The notes below the pieces were generated by a model. The model saw nothing but the letters and a program-made list of their open reading frames with translations, made no database searches and had not been told where the DNA came from. DNA of 64,000 nt from JARRPM01 sp963765545. Its GTDB lineage: Bacteria; Pseudomonadota; Gammaproteobacteria; Pseudomonadales; Halieaceae. Location of the stretch: positions 750,760-814,759 of the forward strand of contig CAVXWW010000008.1 in the NCBI GenBank assembly GCA_963765545.1. The letters are read 5' to 3'. The translations under genes were made by a program, and so were the position numbers. This document shows positions 16,844 through 26,710 of this stretch, one piece after another. Position 1 is the stretch's first letter. The number at the start of each line of letters is the position of its first letter.

Positions 16844-18064
16844 ATGACTACGGAGAGGAATTTGGGTATCGTGAGCCGCTTTCCCGTTGAGGACGAACTC
16901 TTGGACGATCCATTTGCTGATATCCGCCCCTATCGCAATGAGGAGGTGGCGGAGGTATTGGCGCGTCTACTCGACGACCGTGAGTTCCTGGACACCGTGG
17001 CCGGTTTTCGACTGGGCAGCTTCGCAGCGCTGTTACCCGCCCTGGCACGACCGCTGGTGCGCTATGGTTTGGCGCGCGAGGTGCGAGGGGTTTCGGATGT
17101 CGGCGCCATGCAGTCAATTATCAAACGCTACATGGATCGTATGATTGAGGACACAACAGGTGGCTTCAGTGTGTCCGGTCTCGAGAACCTGGATCCGGTC
17201 AGCCCCTACCTCTATATGAGCAATCACCGCGATATTGCGATGGATCCGGCATTTATCAACTATGCCCTGCATGGGGCCGGGTACGAGACCGTCAGGATTG
17301 CCATAGGCGATAACCTCCTGACCAAGCCCTGGGTGTCGGACCTGATGCGGCTCAACAAGAGCTTTATCGTCAAGCGCTCTGTGAGTGGCCCGCGAGAACT
17401 GCTGGCGGCATCCAAAAACCTGGCGAACTACGTCCAGCACTCACTGCAGCAGGAGCATGTGCCGGTGTGGATCGCCCAGCGCGAGGGGCGCGCCAAAGAC
17501 GGTATTGATCGCACGGAGCCGGTGGTGATCAAGATGTTGTCCATGAGTCGCAACAAGAGTACACAGGAGTTTGATTCACATATCGCGGGCCTTGGCATCG
17601 TGCCCGTGGCCATTTCGTACGAGCTGGACCCCTGCGATGCACTCAAGGCTAACGAACTCTATCAGCTGGCCAGTGCGGGGGCTTATACCAAGGGTGCGCA
17701 GGAAGATGTGGCGTCCATCGGCCGCGGTATTGCCGGCGACAAGGGCAGGGTCCATGTCTCCTTCGGCACCCCGCTTGGCACCGGGCTGCCCGACGCCGAC
17801 TCGGTGGCCGCCGAAATCGACCGCCAGGTGGTCTCAGAGTACTGCCTGCATCCCACCAACATTTACGCCTACGAGATGCTCAACCCCGGCGCGCCGGCAT
17901 TGCCCGATACGCTTACTGCTGAGCCCGGGGATTGTACCCGGGCGGAGTTTGAACAGCGGATCAATGCCATGCCGGAGCCACACCGGCCCTATGCACTGGC
18001 GATTTACGCCAACGCTGTGGTGAGTAAGTTGACGCTGAGAGCGGACGCGTCTGCCCCTTGCTGA
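16844..18064 (+). CDS. PlsC-like glycerol/acyl acyltransferase
   Basis: A 406-residue acyltransferase-domain protein. The catalytic motif NHRDIAMD (NHx4D) is near residue 125 and an AQREGRAKDG substrate-phosphate motif near residue 208, both typical of 1-acyl-glycerol-3-phosphate acyltransferases. It is longer than PlsC and has no strong membrane anchor. The ATG at 16844 has AGGTGG upstream and is preferred over a TTG at 16811. Its stop overlaps the dinG start by 7 bp, which suggests translational coupling. Confidence 0.8.
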   Translation: MTTERNLGIVSRFPVEDELLDDPFADIRPYRNEEVAEVLARLLDDREFLDTVAGFRLGSFAALLPALARPLVRYGLAREVRGVSDVGAMQSIIKRYMDRMIEDTTGGFSVSGLENLDPVSPYLYMSNHRDIAMDPAFINYALHGAGYETVRIAIGDNLLTKPWVSDLMRLNKSFIVKRSVSGPRELLAASKNLANYVQHSLQQEHVPVWIAQREGRAKDGIDRTEPVVIKMLSMSRNKSTQEFDSHIAGLGIVPVAISYELDPCDALKANELYQLASAGAYTKGAQEDVASIGRGIAGDKGRVHVSFGTPLGTGLPDADSVAAEIDRQVVSEYCLHPTNIYAYEMLNPGAPALPDTLTAEPGDCTRAEFEQRINAMPEPHRPYALAIYANAVVSKLTLRADASAPC

Positions 18065-20190
18065 GCGACGAACTCAAGGGCGCTATACGCGGCGCTTATA
18101 GCGCTATCATAGAAGGAAAGTCCCTGACGCCGCGCTGGGGCCAGCGCCAGATGATCGCCGAGATCGCCAATACTCTCGCGCGCATTCCCTCTCCCGGCGA
18201 AGCGCCCTCCAAACTTCCCGCCGTCTGCGTTATCGAGGCCGGCACCGGCACCGGCAAAACCATCGCCTATGCGGTGGCGGCAATCCCGGTCGCCAGGGCG
18301 ATGAACAAGCGACTGGTGGTGGCCACCGCCACCATCGCGTTGCAGGAGCAGTTCGTCAACAAAGACCTGCCGGATATTCGCCGGCACACCGGGCTGGACT
18401 TCAGTTTTGTTCTCGCCAAGGGCCGACGGCGCTACGTGTGCCTGTCCAAGCTCGATCGCGTGTTCGGCCAGGGTCAGGGCGCTGACAGTGTGCTGCCATT
18501 GTACCCGGATGAAGTGGGGCAACCGGTCACCGCCGAGGCGCTGCCGGTATACACTGCCATGGTTGAAGCCCTGGGTCGGGGCCAGTGGGATGGTGACCGG
18601 GACAACTGGCCCGAGACCATCGCCGAGGATGTCTGGTACGGCGTTACCACGGATCACAGCCAGTGCAGTGGTCGGCGCTGCCCCAACATAGGCCAGTGCA
18701 GTTTCTTCCAGGCCCGTGATGAACTGCAAAGTGCGGATATCATCGTCACCAACCACGACCTCACCCTGTCCGACCTGGCCCTGGGTGGTGGCGCCATCCT
18801 GTCTGCCCCTGAGGACAGCATCTACGTGTTCGATGAGGGGCACCACCTCCCGGACAAGGCCCTGTCCCACTTCTCCAGCTTCTGTCGTTTGCATACCACT
18901 GTGCAGTGGTTGCAGGACAGTCGAAAATTGCTGGCCCAGGCGGCGCCCGCACTGGCCGCTCTGGATGCCTTGCAGCGTCCCCTCGAACGATTGCCGGGCA
19001 TGATGGATGAGGCGACCTCCAGCCTGCAGGTCGCGGAACAGGTGGTGGCGAGCCTGTTTGAAGACCTGGAGACAGACGAGCGCAGGGACGATCAGCAACT
19101 GCGGCTGGAGCACGGCCTGGTACCACCCACCCTGATCCCGATTGCGACTACCCTGGCCGGCCAGTTCCAGCAACTGGCCCAGGATCTGGCCCGCATGGAA
19201 GCCCAGCTTGAAGAGGCACTGGAAGACGAGTTTGCGTCTTTGGACAAGGCCACGATAGAAACCTGGCATATCAACCTTGGCGGGTTGTTGGGGCGGGCCG
19301 AGGGTGCGCTCGCATTGTGGCGCGAATACGCGGTGACCGGGGAGGGTGAAGTACCGCCCAAGGCCCGCTGGATCACGCTGCTTAACAGCAACGGCCAGTT
19401 TGGTTTCGACCTTCGCTGCAGCCCGATTCTCGCCGCGGACATACTGCAGGAGTACCTGTGGTCGCGCGCCGCGGGTGTCATTGTCACCTCCGCCACCATG
19501 ACCGCCCTCAATTCTTTCGAGCGCTTTATCCTGCATTCGGGGTCACCAGCGGAGGCGAACTACAAGATCGTGGCCAGCCCGTTTGACTATGGCAAAGCCG
19601 TATTCGCGGTGCCACACATGGACTGTGACCCCGGCGATGCCCAGGCCCACAGCCAGGCGCTGATCGACCAGCTGCCTCAGCTGCTGGATATGCGGGAGGG
19701 CAGCCTGGTGTTGTTTTCCTCCCGGCGCCAGATGCTGGAGGTATTCCAGGGCATCGACGCCAGCCTGCGGGAAGTCACCCTGATGCAGGGGGATTACAGC
19801 AAGCAGGAGATTCTGCGCCGTCACAAGGAGGTTGTCGACGCCGGCGGTGGCAGTGTTATCTTCGGCCTCGCCAGTTTTGCCGAGGGGGTGGACCTGCCTG
19901 GGAAATATTGCAGCCACGTCGTTATCGCAAAAATACCCTTTGCGGTGCCCGACAGCCCGCTGGAGGCGGCGCTGGCCGAGTGGGTTGAGGCCCAGGGCCG
20001 CAACGCCTTCATGGAAATCAGTGTGCCCGATGCCGCCCTGCGGCTGGTGCAGGCCAGTGGCCGCCTGTTGCGCACCGAACAGGATACCGGCAGGGTCACC
20101 CTGATGGACCGGCGCATTCTCACCCGTCGCTATGGCCGCGCTATTCTCGATTCATTGCCCCCGTTTCGGCGCGAGCTGGCGCAGCCCTGA
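18058..20190 (+). CDS. dinG: ATP-dependent 5'-3' DNA helicase DinG
   Basis: A 710-residue XPD-like superfamily 2 helicase that clears R-loops and repairs damaged forks. It has a Walker A GTGTGKT (62-68), four iron-sulfur cluster cysteines C128, C203, C208 and C214, a Walker B-type DEGH (259-262) and a C-terminal QASGRLLRTEQDTG motif VI. The start is a TTG at 18058 inside the end of the acyltransferase gene. The open frame has no earlier good start. The unrelated upstream partner means any SOS control would need a promoter inside that gene; none was recognised. Confidence 0.93.
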   Translation: MLSDELKGAIRGAYSAIIEGKSLTPRWGQRQMIAEIANTLARIPSPGEAPSKLPAVCVIEAGTGTGKTIAYAVAAIPVARAMNKRLVVATATIALQEQFVNKDLPDIRRHTGLDFSFVLAKGRRRYVCLSKLDRVFGQGQGADSVLPLYPDEVGQPVTAEALPVYTAMVEALGRGQWDGDRDNWPETIAEDVWYGVTTDHSQCSGRRCPNIGQCSFFQARDELQSADIIVTNHDLTLSDLALGGGAILSAPEDSIYVFDEGHHLPDKALSHFSSFCRLHTTVQWLQDSRKLLAQAAPALAALDALQRPLERLPGMMDEATSSLQVAEQVVASLFEDLETDERRDDQQLRLEHGLVPPTLIPIATTLAGQFQQLAQDLARMEAQLEEALEDEFASLDKATIETWHINLGGLLGRAEGALALWREYAVTGEGEVPPKARWITLLNSNGQFGFDLRCSPILAADILQEYLWSRAAGVIVTSATMTALNSFERFILHSGSPAEANYKIVASPFDYGKAVFAVPHMDCDPGDAQAHSQALIDQLPQLLDMREGSLVLFSSRRQMLEVFQGIDASLREVTLMQGDYSKQEILRRHKEVVDAGGGSVIFGLASFAEGVDLPGKYCSHVVIAKIPFAVPDSPLEAALAEWVEAQGRNAFMEISVPDAALRLVQASGRLLRTEQDTGRVTLMDRRILTRRYGRAILDSLPPFRRELAQP

Positions 20191-20231
20191 ACGGTACCGG
20201 CGAAGCAAGGACTGTTGTTGGAGGAGGATGG

Positions 20232-20564
20232 ATGAATACCGGCGTCGCCGAGCTACTGATCGATATTGAGGCGCAGTTGCGGCAGCTGGGCCTGTGGGAC
20301 AAGTTGCCCCCTTCGCCCGAGGCGCTGGCCTCGGATCAGCCCTTCAGTGTTGATACCCTGACATTGCCCCAGTGGCTGCAGTTTGTTTTCCTGCCCACGA
20401 TCTACCAACTGCTGGAAGAAGGGGAGCCGCTGCCCGGCCGCTGCGGTATAGCGCCTATGGCTGAGGAGTATTTCAGGGGGCTGGGCCTGGCCAGCGACGC
20501 GCTGGAGCAGGCGCTGCTTAAAATGGACCAGATGTTGTCGGGAGAAGGCAGCGGCGGGGACTGA
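20232..20564 (+). CDS. yqcC: YqcC-family protein
   Basis: A 110-residue protein of the YqcC family (DUF446), with WDKLPPSPEALASDQPFSVDTL and LPQWLQFVFLPTIYQLLE as its conserved core. The family is small, helical and of unknown function, often encoded near a pseudouridine synthase gene; here it follows dinG by 41 bp. GGAGGAGG precedes the start. Confidence 0.88.
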   Translation: MNTGVAELLIDIEAQLRQLGLWDKLPPSPEALASDQPFSVDTLTLPQWLQFVFLPTIYQLLEEGEPLPGRCGIAPMAEEYFRGLGLASDALEQALLKMDQMLSGEGSGGD

Positions 20565-20594
20565 ACCGCTCGCCGCCGCCTCACCCCGGCGGCG

Positions 20595-21770
20595 CTAGAC
20601 GCGCTCTATCACGGTGGTAATACCCTGGCCCAGGCCGATACACATGGTGGAGACTCCCAGGGTGAGGTCGCGGTCCTGCATCACGGTCAGCAAGGAGCCG
20701 GTGATGCGGGTGCCGGAGCAGCCGAAGGGATGGCCCAGTGCGATGGCGCCGCCGTGCACATTGACCTTCTCTTCCATGTCGTCCAGCAGTTCCAGGTCTT
20801 TCAGGACCGGCAGGGCCTGGGCCGCGAAGGCCTCATTCAGCTCAACCATTTCGATGTCCTTGATAGACAGGCCAAGCTTCTTCAGGGCCTTTTGCGTAGA
20901 GGGCACGGGGCCATAGCCCATGATAGAGGGATCGACTCCCGCGAGGGCCATGCCCTTGATTCGTGCGATCGGCGTCAGGCCCAGGGCCTGGGCTTTCTCG
21001 GCCGACATGACCAGCATGGCCGAGGCGCCGTCAGAGATCTGTGACGAAGTGCCTGCGGTGACGGTGCCGCCCTGGGGGTTGAACGCGGGCGGCAGGGAGG
21101 CCAGACCCTCCAGGGTGGTTTCGGGGCGTATGGTTTCATCGTGCTCGATCAGGGCCAGTGCGCCTTGTGCATCATGACCTTCAATGGGGATGATCTCCCG
21201 GGCGAACTTACCTTCCACGGTGGCCTTGTGCGCCAGCTGGTGCGAGCGCAGGCCGAGCTTGTCCTGATCCTCCCGGCCGATGCCGTGCAGCAGCGCCAGG
21301 TATTCGGCGGTCATGCCCATCATGCCTGCGGCCTTGGCCACATTCAGCCCCATGCGGGGGTTGGGATCCACACTCTCCATCATCGGCAGGTGGCCCAGAT
21401 GCTCAACACCGCCCACCAGGTAGACATCGCCCACATCGGCCATGATGTTGGCCGCTGCAGTGTGCAGGGCTGACATGGATGAGCCGCACAGGCGGTTAAC
21501 GGTCTGGCCGGGAATGGTAAACGGCAGCTGGGCGGTCAGGACCAGGGCGCGGCCCAGGTTCATGCCCTGCTCGCCGCGCTGCAATACACAACCCCAGATC
21601 AGGTCGTCTATCTCGGCCGGATCCAGCGCCGTGTTGCGGGCCAGCAGGCCCTTGATGACACCTACAGACAGGTCATCGGCGCGCACGTTGCGGAAACAGC
21701 CGTTCTTGGAGCGACCCATGGGGCTGCGGGCGTAATCGACTATCACTGCGTCTCTCGGATTCAAATTCAC
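20595..21770 (-). CDS. fadA: acetyl-CoA acyltransferase (3-ketoacyl-CoA thiolase) FadA
   Basis: Beta subunit of the fatty acid oxidation complex. It cleaves 3-ketoacyl-CoA with CoA to acetyl-CoA and a shortened acyl-CoA. The nucleophile is in NRLCGSSMSAL, the second half contains VELNEAFAAQAL and the active-site GHPFGCSGTRI. Its 391 residues match the family. It lies 12 bp after fadB and is co-transcribed with it. Confidence 0.97.
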   Translation of the reverse strand: MNLNPRDAVIVDYARSPMGRSKNGCFRNVRADDLSVGVIKGLLARNTALDPAEIDDLIWGCVLQRGEQGMNLGRALVLTAQLPFTIPGQTVNRLCGSSMSALHTAAANIMADVGDVYLVGGVEHLGHLPMMESVDPNPRMGLNVAKAAGMMGMTAEYLALLHGIGREDQDKLGLRSHQLAHKATVEGKFAREIIPIEGHDAQGALALIEHDETIRPETTLEGLASLPPAFNPQGGTVTAGTSSQISDGASAMLVMSAEKAQALGLTPIARIKGMALAGVDPSIMGYGPVPSTQKALKKLGLSIKDIEMVELNEAFAAQALPVLKDLELLDDMEEKVNVHGGAIALGHPFGCSGTRITGSLLTVMQDRDLTLGVSTMCIGLGQGITTVIERV

Positions 21771-21782
21771 AGTATTTCTCCC

Positions 21783-23930
21783 TTAATAGTAGGTTTCGCC
21801 GGCAGCCAGTTTGGCCTGCATGCCTTCGGTTAATTCGTAAGTCTTGCCCAGGTGGGCAAACTTCTTTGATGCCTCGGCGATATGCGCCAGGCCGACGGTG
21901 TCCATCCAGCGGAACACGCCGCCCCTGAAGGGTGGGAAGCCAATACCGTAAAGCAGGGCCAGGTCGGCTTCTGCCGGGGTGCCGACAATGCCATCTTCCA
22001 GGCAGCGGGCCATTTCAGTTGCCATAGGCAGCATCATGCGGGCAATGATCTCCTCGCGGTCAAATTCCACTCGCTCGCCCACTACTGGCGCGATCAATGT
22101 GTACGCATCTTCCGAAACGGTCTTCTTCGGCTTGCCGCGCTTGTCTGGAATGTACTCGTAAAAGCCCTTGCCATTTTTCTGGCCGTAGCGCTCGTTCTCG
22201 AACATCACCTCGGTGGCAGTCTTGAAGTCCAGGGTCATGCGATCGGGAAAGCCCGCCGCCATAACCTCGCCGGCGTGAGCGCCGGTATCGATACCCACAA
22301 CATCCAACAGGTAAGCGGGACCCATGGGCCAGCCCCAGCGTTCCATGACCTTGTCTACGGCCTGGAAATCCGCGCCATCGCGGACCAGCTTGGTGAAACC
22401 ATCAAAGTAGGGGAACAGGACCCGATTCACGAGGAATCCGGGGCAGTCTTTGACCACAACCGCTTTTTTGCCCATGCGATTGGCGTAGGCAACGGTGCGG
22501 GCGATAGCCTCGTCGGAGCTTTTTTCGCCGCGTATGACTTCCACCAGCGGCATCGCATGCACGGGGTTGAAGAAGTGCATGCCACAGAAGTTTTCCGGCC
22601 GTTGCAGGGCCTCGGCAAGATAGGTGATCGATATTGTTGAGGTGTTGGAGGCGAGGATAGCGTCTTCGCGAATGTGCTTCTCGGTTTCCGCCAGTACAGC
22701 GTGCTTGACCTTGGGGTTTTCGACAACCGCTTCCACCACGATGTCGACACTCTCAAAACCCTCGTAGCTCAGTGTCGGGTCTATGTTGTTAAGCACCTCA
22801 CCCATTTTTTCCGGGCTCATGCGACCGCGTGCGACCCGCTTGGCGAGCAGTTTGTTGGCCTCGTTGAGACCCAGGTCCAGGCCGGCCTGGGCGATGTCTT
22901 TCATCTTGATCGGAATGCCCTTCAGGGATGACTGGTAGGCAATGCCCCCGCCCATGATACCGGCGCCCAGTACTGCCGCGCGCTCGATTTTCTTGTCGGC
23001 TTTCTTTTCCCAGCCTTTCGCTTTCTTGCCCAGCAGCTGGTCGGACAGAAAAACACCGACCAGGGCGGCTGCTACCGGTGTGGTCGCCAGTTCGGCAAAT
23101 CCATCGGCCTCCACGTCAAGCGCGTCTTCCAGGCCCATGCCGCGAGCTTTCTCAATGACGTCGACAACCTTGACCGGGGCGGGGTAGTTCTTGCCCGCCT
23201 GTTGCGCGACCATCGACTTGATGGTGAAGAAGGCCATCATTGCCTCGGTGTCATTCAGGGGCAGCGGGCTGCTTTTGGCCGAGCGGCGCTGCTGGTACTC
23301 CAGCTTGCCGTCCACGCCGCTTTGCAGAGTGGCCAGCGCAATCTCGCGCAGCTGGTCGGGGCCGGCCAGGGCGTCTACCGCACCCGCCTTGAGGGCGTCG
23401 GCCGCGCGCTTGTCCGCGCCGGTGGCTATCCACATGACCGCCTCGTCCACGCCTATGATTCGGGGCAGGCGCACGGTGCCGCCCCAGCCGGGCAGTATGC
23501 CCAGCTTGGTTTCAGGCAGGCCGATAACCGCGGCAGTGCTCATGACCCGGAAGTCGCAGGCCAGGCAGATTTCCAGGCCGCCACCCATGGCGGCGCCGTT
23601 GATCGCGACGCAGCTGGGGTAGGGCAGGTTTTGCAGGCGATTGAAGTTGGCATTATTGGTGCCGGTGAAGGGTTTGATTTCATCCTTGCCGGCGCCAAAC
23701 AGGCTGGTAAATTCAGTGATGTCGGCACCGACGATGAACACGGGTTTGGCGCTGGTGACCAGCAGGCCCTTGATGCCCGATTCGGCTTCCAGTGCGTCCA
23801 GTGCAGCGGTGAGGCTGGTCACGGTTTGCTGGTCGAATTTGTTGACGGATTCGCCTTGCAGATCGAAATTCATTTCGGCGATATCGCCATCCAGGCGTTT
23901 CACCGAGAGCGAGTCACTCTGATAGATCAT
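21783..23930 (-). CDS. fadB: fatty acid oxidation complex alpha subunit FadB
   Basis: A 715-residue multifunctional enzyme. The N-terminal enoyl-CoA hydratase/isomerase half carries AMGGGLEICLACDFRV and GLPETKLGILPGWGGTVRLPR. The 3-hydroxyacyl-CoA dehydrogenase half has the NAD motif GAGIMGGGIAYQ near residue 325, FFNPVHAMPLVEVIRG and a C-terminal FPPFRGGVFRWMD. It forms a tetramer with FadA for the central steps of beta-oxidation. AGGACA precedes the ATG. The 255 bp upstream is shared with the divergent copper enzyme gene; no regulator site was recognised there. Confidence 0.97.
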   Translation of the reverse strand: MIYQSDSLSVKRLDGDIAEMNFDLQGESVNKFDQQTVTSLTAALDALEAESGIKGLLVTSAKPVFIVGADITEFTSLFGAGKDEIKPFTGTNNANFNRLQNLPYPSCVAINGAAMGGGLEICLACDFRVMSTAAVIGLPETKLGILPGWGGTVRLPRIIGVDEAVMWIATGADKRAADALKAGAVDALAGPDQLREIALATLQSGVDGKLEYQQRRSAKSSPLPLNDTEAMMAFFTIKSMVAQQAGKNYPAPVKVVDVIEKARGMGLEDALDVEADGFAELATTPVAAALVGVFLSDQLLGKKAKGWEKKADKKIERAAVLGAGIMGGGIAYQSSLKGIPIKMKDIAQAGLDLGLNEANKLLAKRVARGRMSPEKMGEVLNNIDPTLSYEGFESVDIVVEAVVENPKVKHAVLAETEKHIREDAILASNTSTISITYLAEALQRPENFCGMHFFNPVHAMPLVEVIRGEKSSDEAIARTVAYANRMGKKAVVVKDCPGFLVNRVLFPYFDGFTKLVRDGADFQAVDKVMERWGWPMGPAYLLDVVGIDTGAHAGEVMAAGFPDRMTLDFKTATEVMFENERYGQKNGKGFYEYIPDKRGKPKKTVSEDAYTLIAPVVGERVEFDREEIIARMMLPMATEMARCLEDGIVGTPAEADLALLYGIGFPPFRGGVFRWMDTVGLAHIAEASKKFAHLGKTYELTEGMQAKLAAGETYY

Positions 23931-24185
23931 ATCGATGTCCTGTAAATGTCAGGTAAAGGTTGCGGTCGTTGGTCTCCGGGCGCTGTAGCCGGTTCTCGCT
24001 CGGGCCCCGTCGGGGGGCATTATTGTAGCGGGCAAAAACGCCATTGGGAATGATAAGTTTACACTGCCAACATGCGCTTTCCCATGAGCATCCGCGCGGG
24101 GGGTGCCGCGCCGGGAAAGCCGACACCGGCGCCGGCCGGCGTTCTGTAACTGACTTATGGCGGTCTTTGTGCTACTTTCGCGCGC

Positions 24186-26705
24186 ATGTCTATGTTTTCT
24201 ATACTGGCTCGCAGGGCGTTCCTGCCTGTGTGTGTGGTTTTTGCCGGTTGCGGTGGTGGTGGCGGTGGTGGCTCTCCCGGCGCTGCCGCCGTAAACACGG
24301 TGTCTACCGGCAGCGTCACCAATTCACCCGAGGTATCCTGGTACAGCACCGCCGGGCCATTGATCGAACGTTACTGCGTGGCCTGCCACAGCGAGGGCGG
24401 TACGGCCTCTTTCCCGCTGCAAACCCATAGTCAGGTCGTGTCCAAGCGTTCGGCGATGATTTACGTGCTCGAAGGCGACACCATGCCGCCCCGGGGTTAT
24501 GCAGACCTGCAACCCGGCGAGGCTGGCCTGTTGCTGGGCTGGCTCAAGGCGGGTGCGCCCCTTGGTGATCCATCGCAGGAACCCCTGCGTCAGCTTGCCA
24601 GCGGGTTTACCTACCACGCTGACGCCCGCCCGATCATCGAAGAAAAATGTGTTAACTGTCATGTTGAGGGCGGCATCGCGCCCTTCCCGCTGGACAGCTA
24701 TGACAAGGTGAAGGCGGTAGCGGCCGCGGCGGCTTTTGCCGTCGAAAATGGCACCATGCCCCCCTGGCACCCAACCGACGGCTATTCGGAATTTTCGGCA
24801 AGCCGCGCCCTGGCGCCGCAACAGGAATATGTCCTGCTGAACTGGTTGCAGGGCGATCTGGCCCCGGGTAATCCGCAGGAGTATGTGGCGCCGCCGCAGA
24901 AAGAGTCCAAAAGCACCGACGACTACAACCTGCGACTTGCACTTCCCCAGGCATACACCCCGACACTGCGCCCGGATGACCACCGGTGCTTTGCGATCGA
25001 GTGGCCGCTGGATGAAACGGCGTATGTCACCAACGTGGATGTCATTCCCGACCAGGAGGATGAAGTCCACCATGTGATTGTATCCATTGCCGAGCCCGAA
25101 GATGCGGCGACCTACTATGCCTCTGACGGCGAGGACGGGAGACCGGGTTGGCACTGCCTTGGTATGGGCGGTGTCGATGGGGCGCCACTGCCGCGCCAGA
25201 TAGGCGGCTGGGTGCCCGGCGCAGGGCGCGAGCCACCGCCTGAGGGCACCGGCATTATCGTCTTGCCGGGATCGGTCATGGTGGTTCAGATGCACTACAA
25301 CACCCTTGTGGCAGAGCCCACACCAGACCAGTCCACCATACTGGTCGAGACAGCGCAGGAGGTCGACCTGCCCGCCAGCTCCTTCCTGCTGGCAGATCCG
25401 CGCTGGCTGCGGCCCGGGGGTATGCCCATCGCCGCCGGGGATCCCGACGCCCGCCATGAATTTACAGTACCCACGGCAGCGTTGGCTTCTATTTTTGGTG
25501 AGCCCGCAGGGCTGACCGCGGCAGATTCCTGGGTGCTGCACAACGGGTTCATCCATATGCATACCCGCGGCAAGACCGGTCGCATCACACTGCTGCGCAA
25601 GAATGGTACCCGTCAGGTTGTGCTGGATATACGAGACTGGGATTTTAACTGGCAGAGCACCTACCGCCTGGATCGGGAGGTGCTGATCAATCCCGGCGAT
25701 TTGCTCAAGCTGGAATGCAGCTGGGATAACACCCAGGCCAACCAGGATATTGTCAACGGTGTGCAGCAAAAGCCGCAGGACATACAGTGGGGTGATGGCA
25801 CCGGCGATGAAATGTGCCTGATGTCTGTGCTGATGACCGAGCCGCGAGAGGGTTACGATTACAGCTATGCACCTGCCGTGTATATCGAATCGCCCGCGTA
25901 TCGTCAGCAATTTACCGCCGGGGAACTGGTACCCCTGAAACTGCTGTTGAACAATTTCACCCTGCAAGACCCGGGCGAACACGACCACAGCGATCCGTCG
26001 AAGCACAACGATTCGGGCCACGCGGCGCAGGGTGCGAACCACAGCCGGGTTTTCGACGGCCATTATCATGTGTATCTCGATACCGACGATGACAGCGCCG
26101 AGCACCTCACGGCCTGGGACAGCAGCTATTTCTACCAGCTCCCGGACGCGATTGAACCGGGCGTGCACACGCTGCGGGTGAGCTTGCGCGGTTCGGATCA
26201 TCATCCGCTGGGCATAGAGCACGAGGTAGAGTTCGAGGTGGTCGAAAGCGCTGCAATTGAGAAACGCAGCCTGGTGGATGTCGATGCCTGGAAAGAGCAG
26301 CCGGCTGTCGCCGACAGCCTGGCAGCCCACCGGCCTGAGGATGTGCAGTGCCCGTCCAATAGCTGGTACAGCGAACAGGGCGCGCTCGAGGTCGAGACCG
26401 GCTATTGCAACTACCTGTCACTTACCCAGCCCAGCCTGGCTGCGATTGCGGCGGGCGACTCACTGCACCTTGTCCTGTGGCATGCGGACCTGGCCTTTGA
26501 GAAACCGGCGCGCGCCCATGTCGCGATTACGGTGGACGGCAAATTAGTCTGGCAGACCAAGGTCGCCATCCCGGCCGAGGCAAATATTTTCGACCAGCGT
26601 ATCCCGGTGGACTTCGATGCTCCGGCCGGTAGCGCGGTGGAATTTCACCTGCACAATCACGGATATAACACCTGGACACTCCTGCAACTGGAGGTTGAGC
26701 GCTGA
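24186..26705 (+). CDS. diheme c-type / type II copper monooxygenase-like lipoprotein
   Basis: An 839-residue exported protein. The signal sequence ends in a lipobox-like FAGC (C22), followed by a glycine linker. Two cytochrome-c-like segments follow, each with CxxCH (C64-H68, C155-H159) and a downstream MPP possible axial methionine. The next region resembles the PHM/DBH ascorbate-dependent copper monooxygenase fold: H295-H296 and H370 for the CuH site, and H457-x-H459 with M543 for the CuM site. A His-rich stretch (about 599-640) and beta-rich C-terminal regions complete it. The substrate is unknown. It heads a six-gene operon, with tlpA-like only 5 bp away. Confidence 0.82.
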   Translation: MSMFSILARRAFLPVCVVFAGCGGGGGGGSPGAAAVNTVSTGSVTNSPEVSWYSTAGPLIERYCVACHSEGGTASFPLQTHSQVVSKRSAMIYVLEGDTMPPRGYADLQPGEAGLLLGWLKAGAPLGDPSQEPLRQLASGFTYHADARPIIEEKCVNCHVEGGIAPFPLDSYDKVKAVAAAAAFAVENGTMPPWHPTDGYSEFSASRALAPQQEYVLLNWLQGDLAPGNPQEYVAPPQKESKSTDDYNLRLALPQAYTPTLRPDDHRCFAIEWPLDETAYVTNVDVIPDQEDEVHHVIVSIAEPEDAATYYASDGEDGRPGWHCLGMGGVDGAPLPRQIGGWVPGAGREPPPEGTGIIVLPGSVMVVQMHYNTLVAEPTPDQSTILVETAQEVDLPASSFLLADPRWLRPGGMPIAAGDPDARHEFTVPTAALASIFGEPAGLTAADSWVLHNGFIHMHTRGKTGRITLLRKNGTRQVVLDIRDWDFNWQSTYRLDREVLINPGDLLKLECSWDNTQANQDIVNGVQQKPQDIQWGDGTGDEMCLMSVLMTEPREGYDYSYAPAVYIESPAYRQQFTAGELVPLKLLLNNFTLQDPGEHDHSDPSKHNDSGHAAQGANHSRVFDGHYHVYLDTDDDSAEHLTAWDSSYFYQLPDAIEPGVHTLRVSLRGSDHHPLGIEHEVEFEVVESAAIEKRSLVDVDAWKEQPAVADSLAAHRPEDVQCPSNSWYSEQGALEVETGYCNYLSLTQPSLAAIAAGDSLHLVLWHADLAFEKPARAHVAITVDGKLVWQTKVAIPAEANIFDQRIPVDFDAPAGSAVEFHLHNHGYNTWTLLQLEVER

Positions 26706-26710
26706 ACACG

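Noticed and set aside
18004..19536. A 510-codon open frame antisense to dinG
   Set aside because: It is a shadow of the helicase gene; the translation is low-complexity Gly/Gln/Arg-rich with no family features.
20571..20594. GC hairpin between yqcC and fadA
   Set aside because: It can pair, but there is no U tract and the trinucleotide GCC/GGC runs make such stems common by chance.
24324..26330. A 668-codon open frame antisense to the copper enzyme gene
   Set aside because: It mirrors the codon structure of a clearly functional gene in high-GC DNA, has no ribosome site or recognisable domain, and the sense protein has complete motifs.
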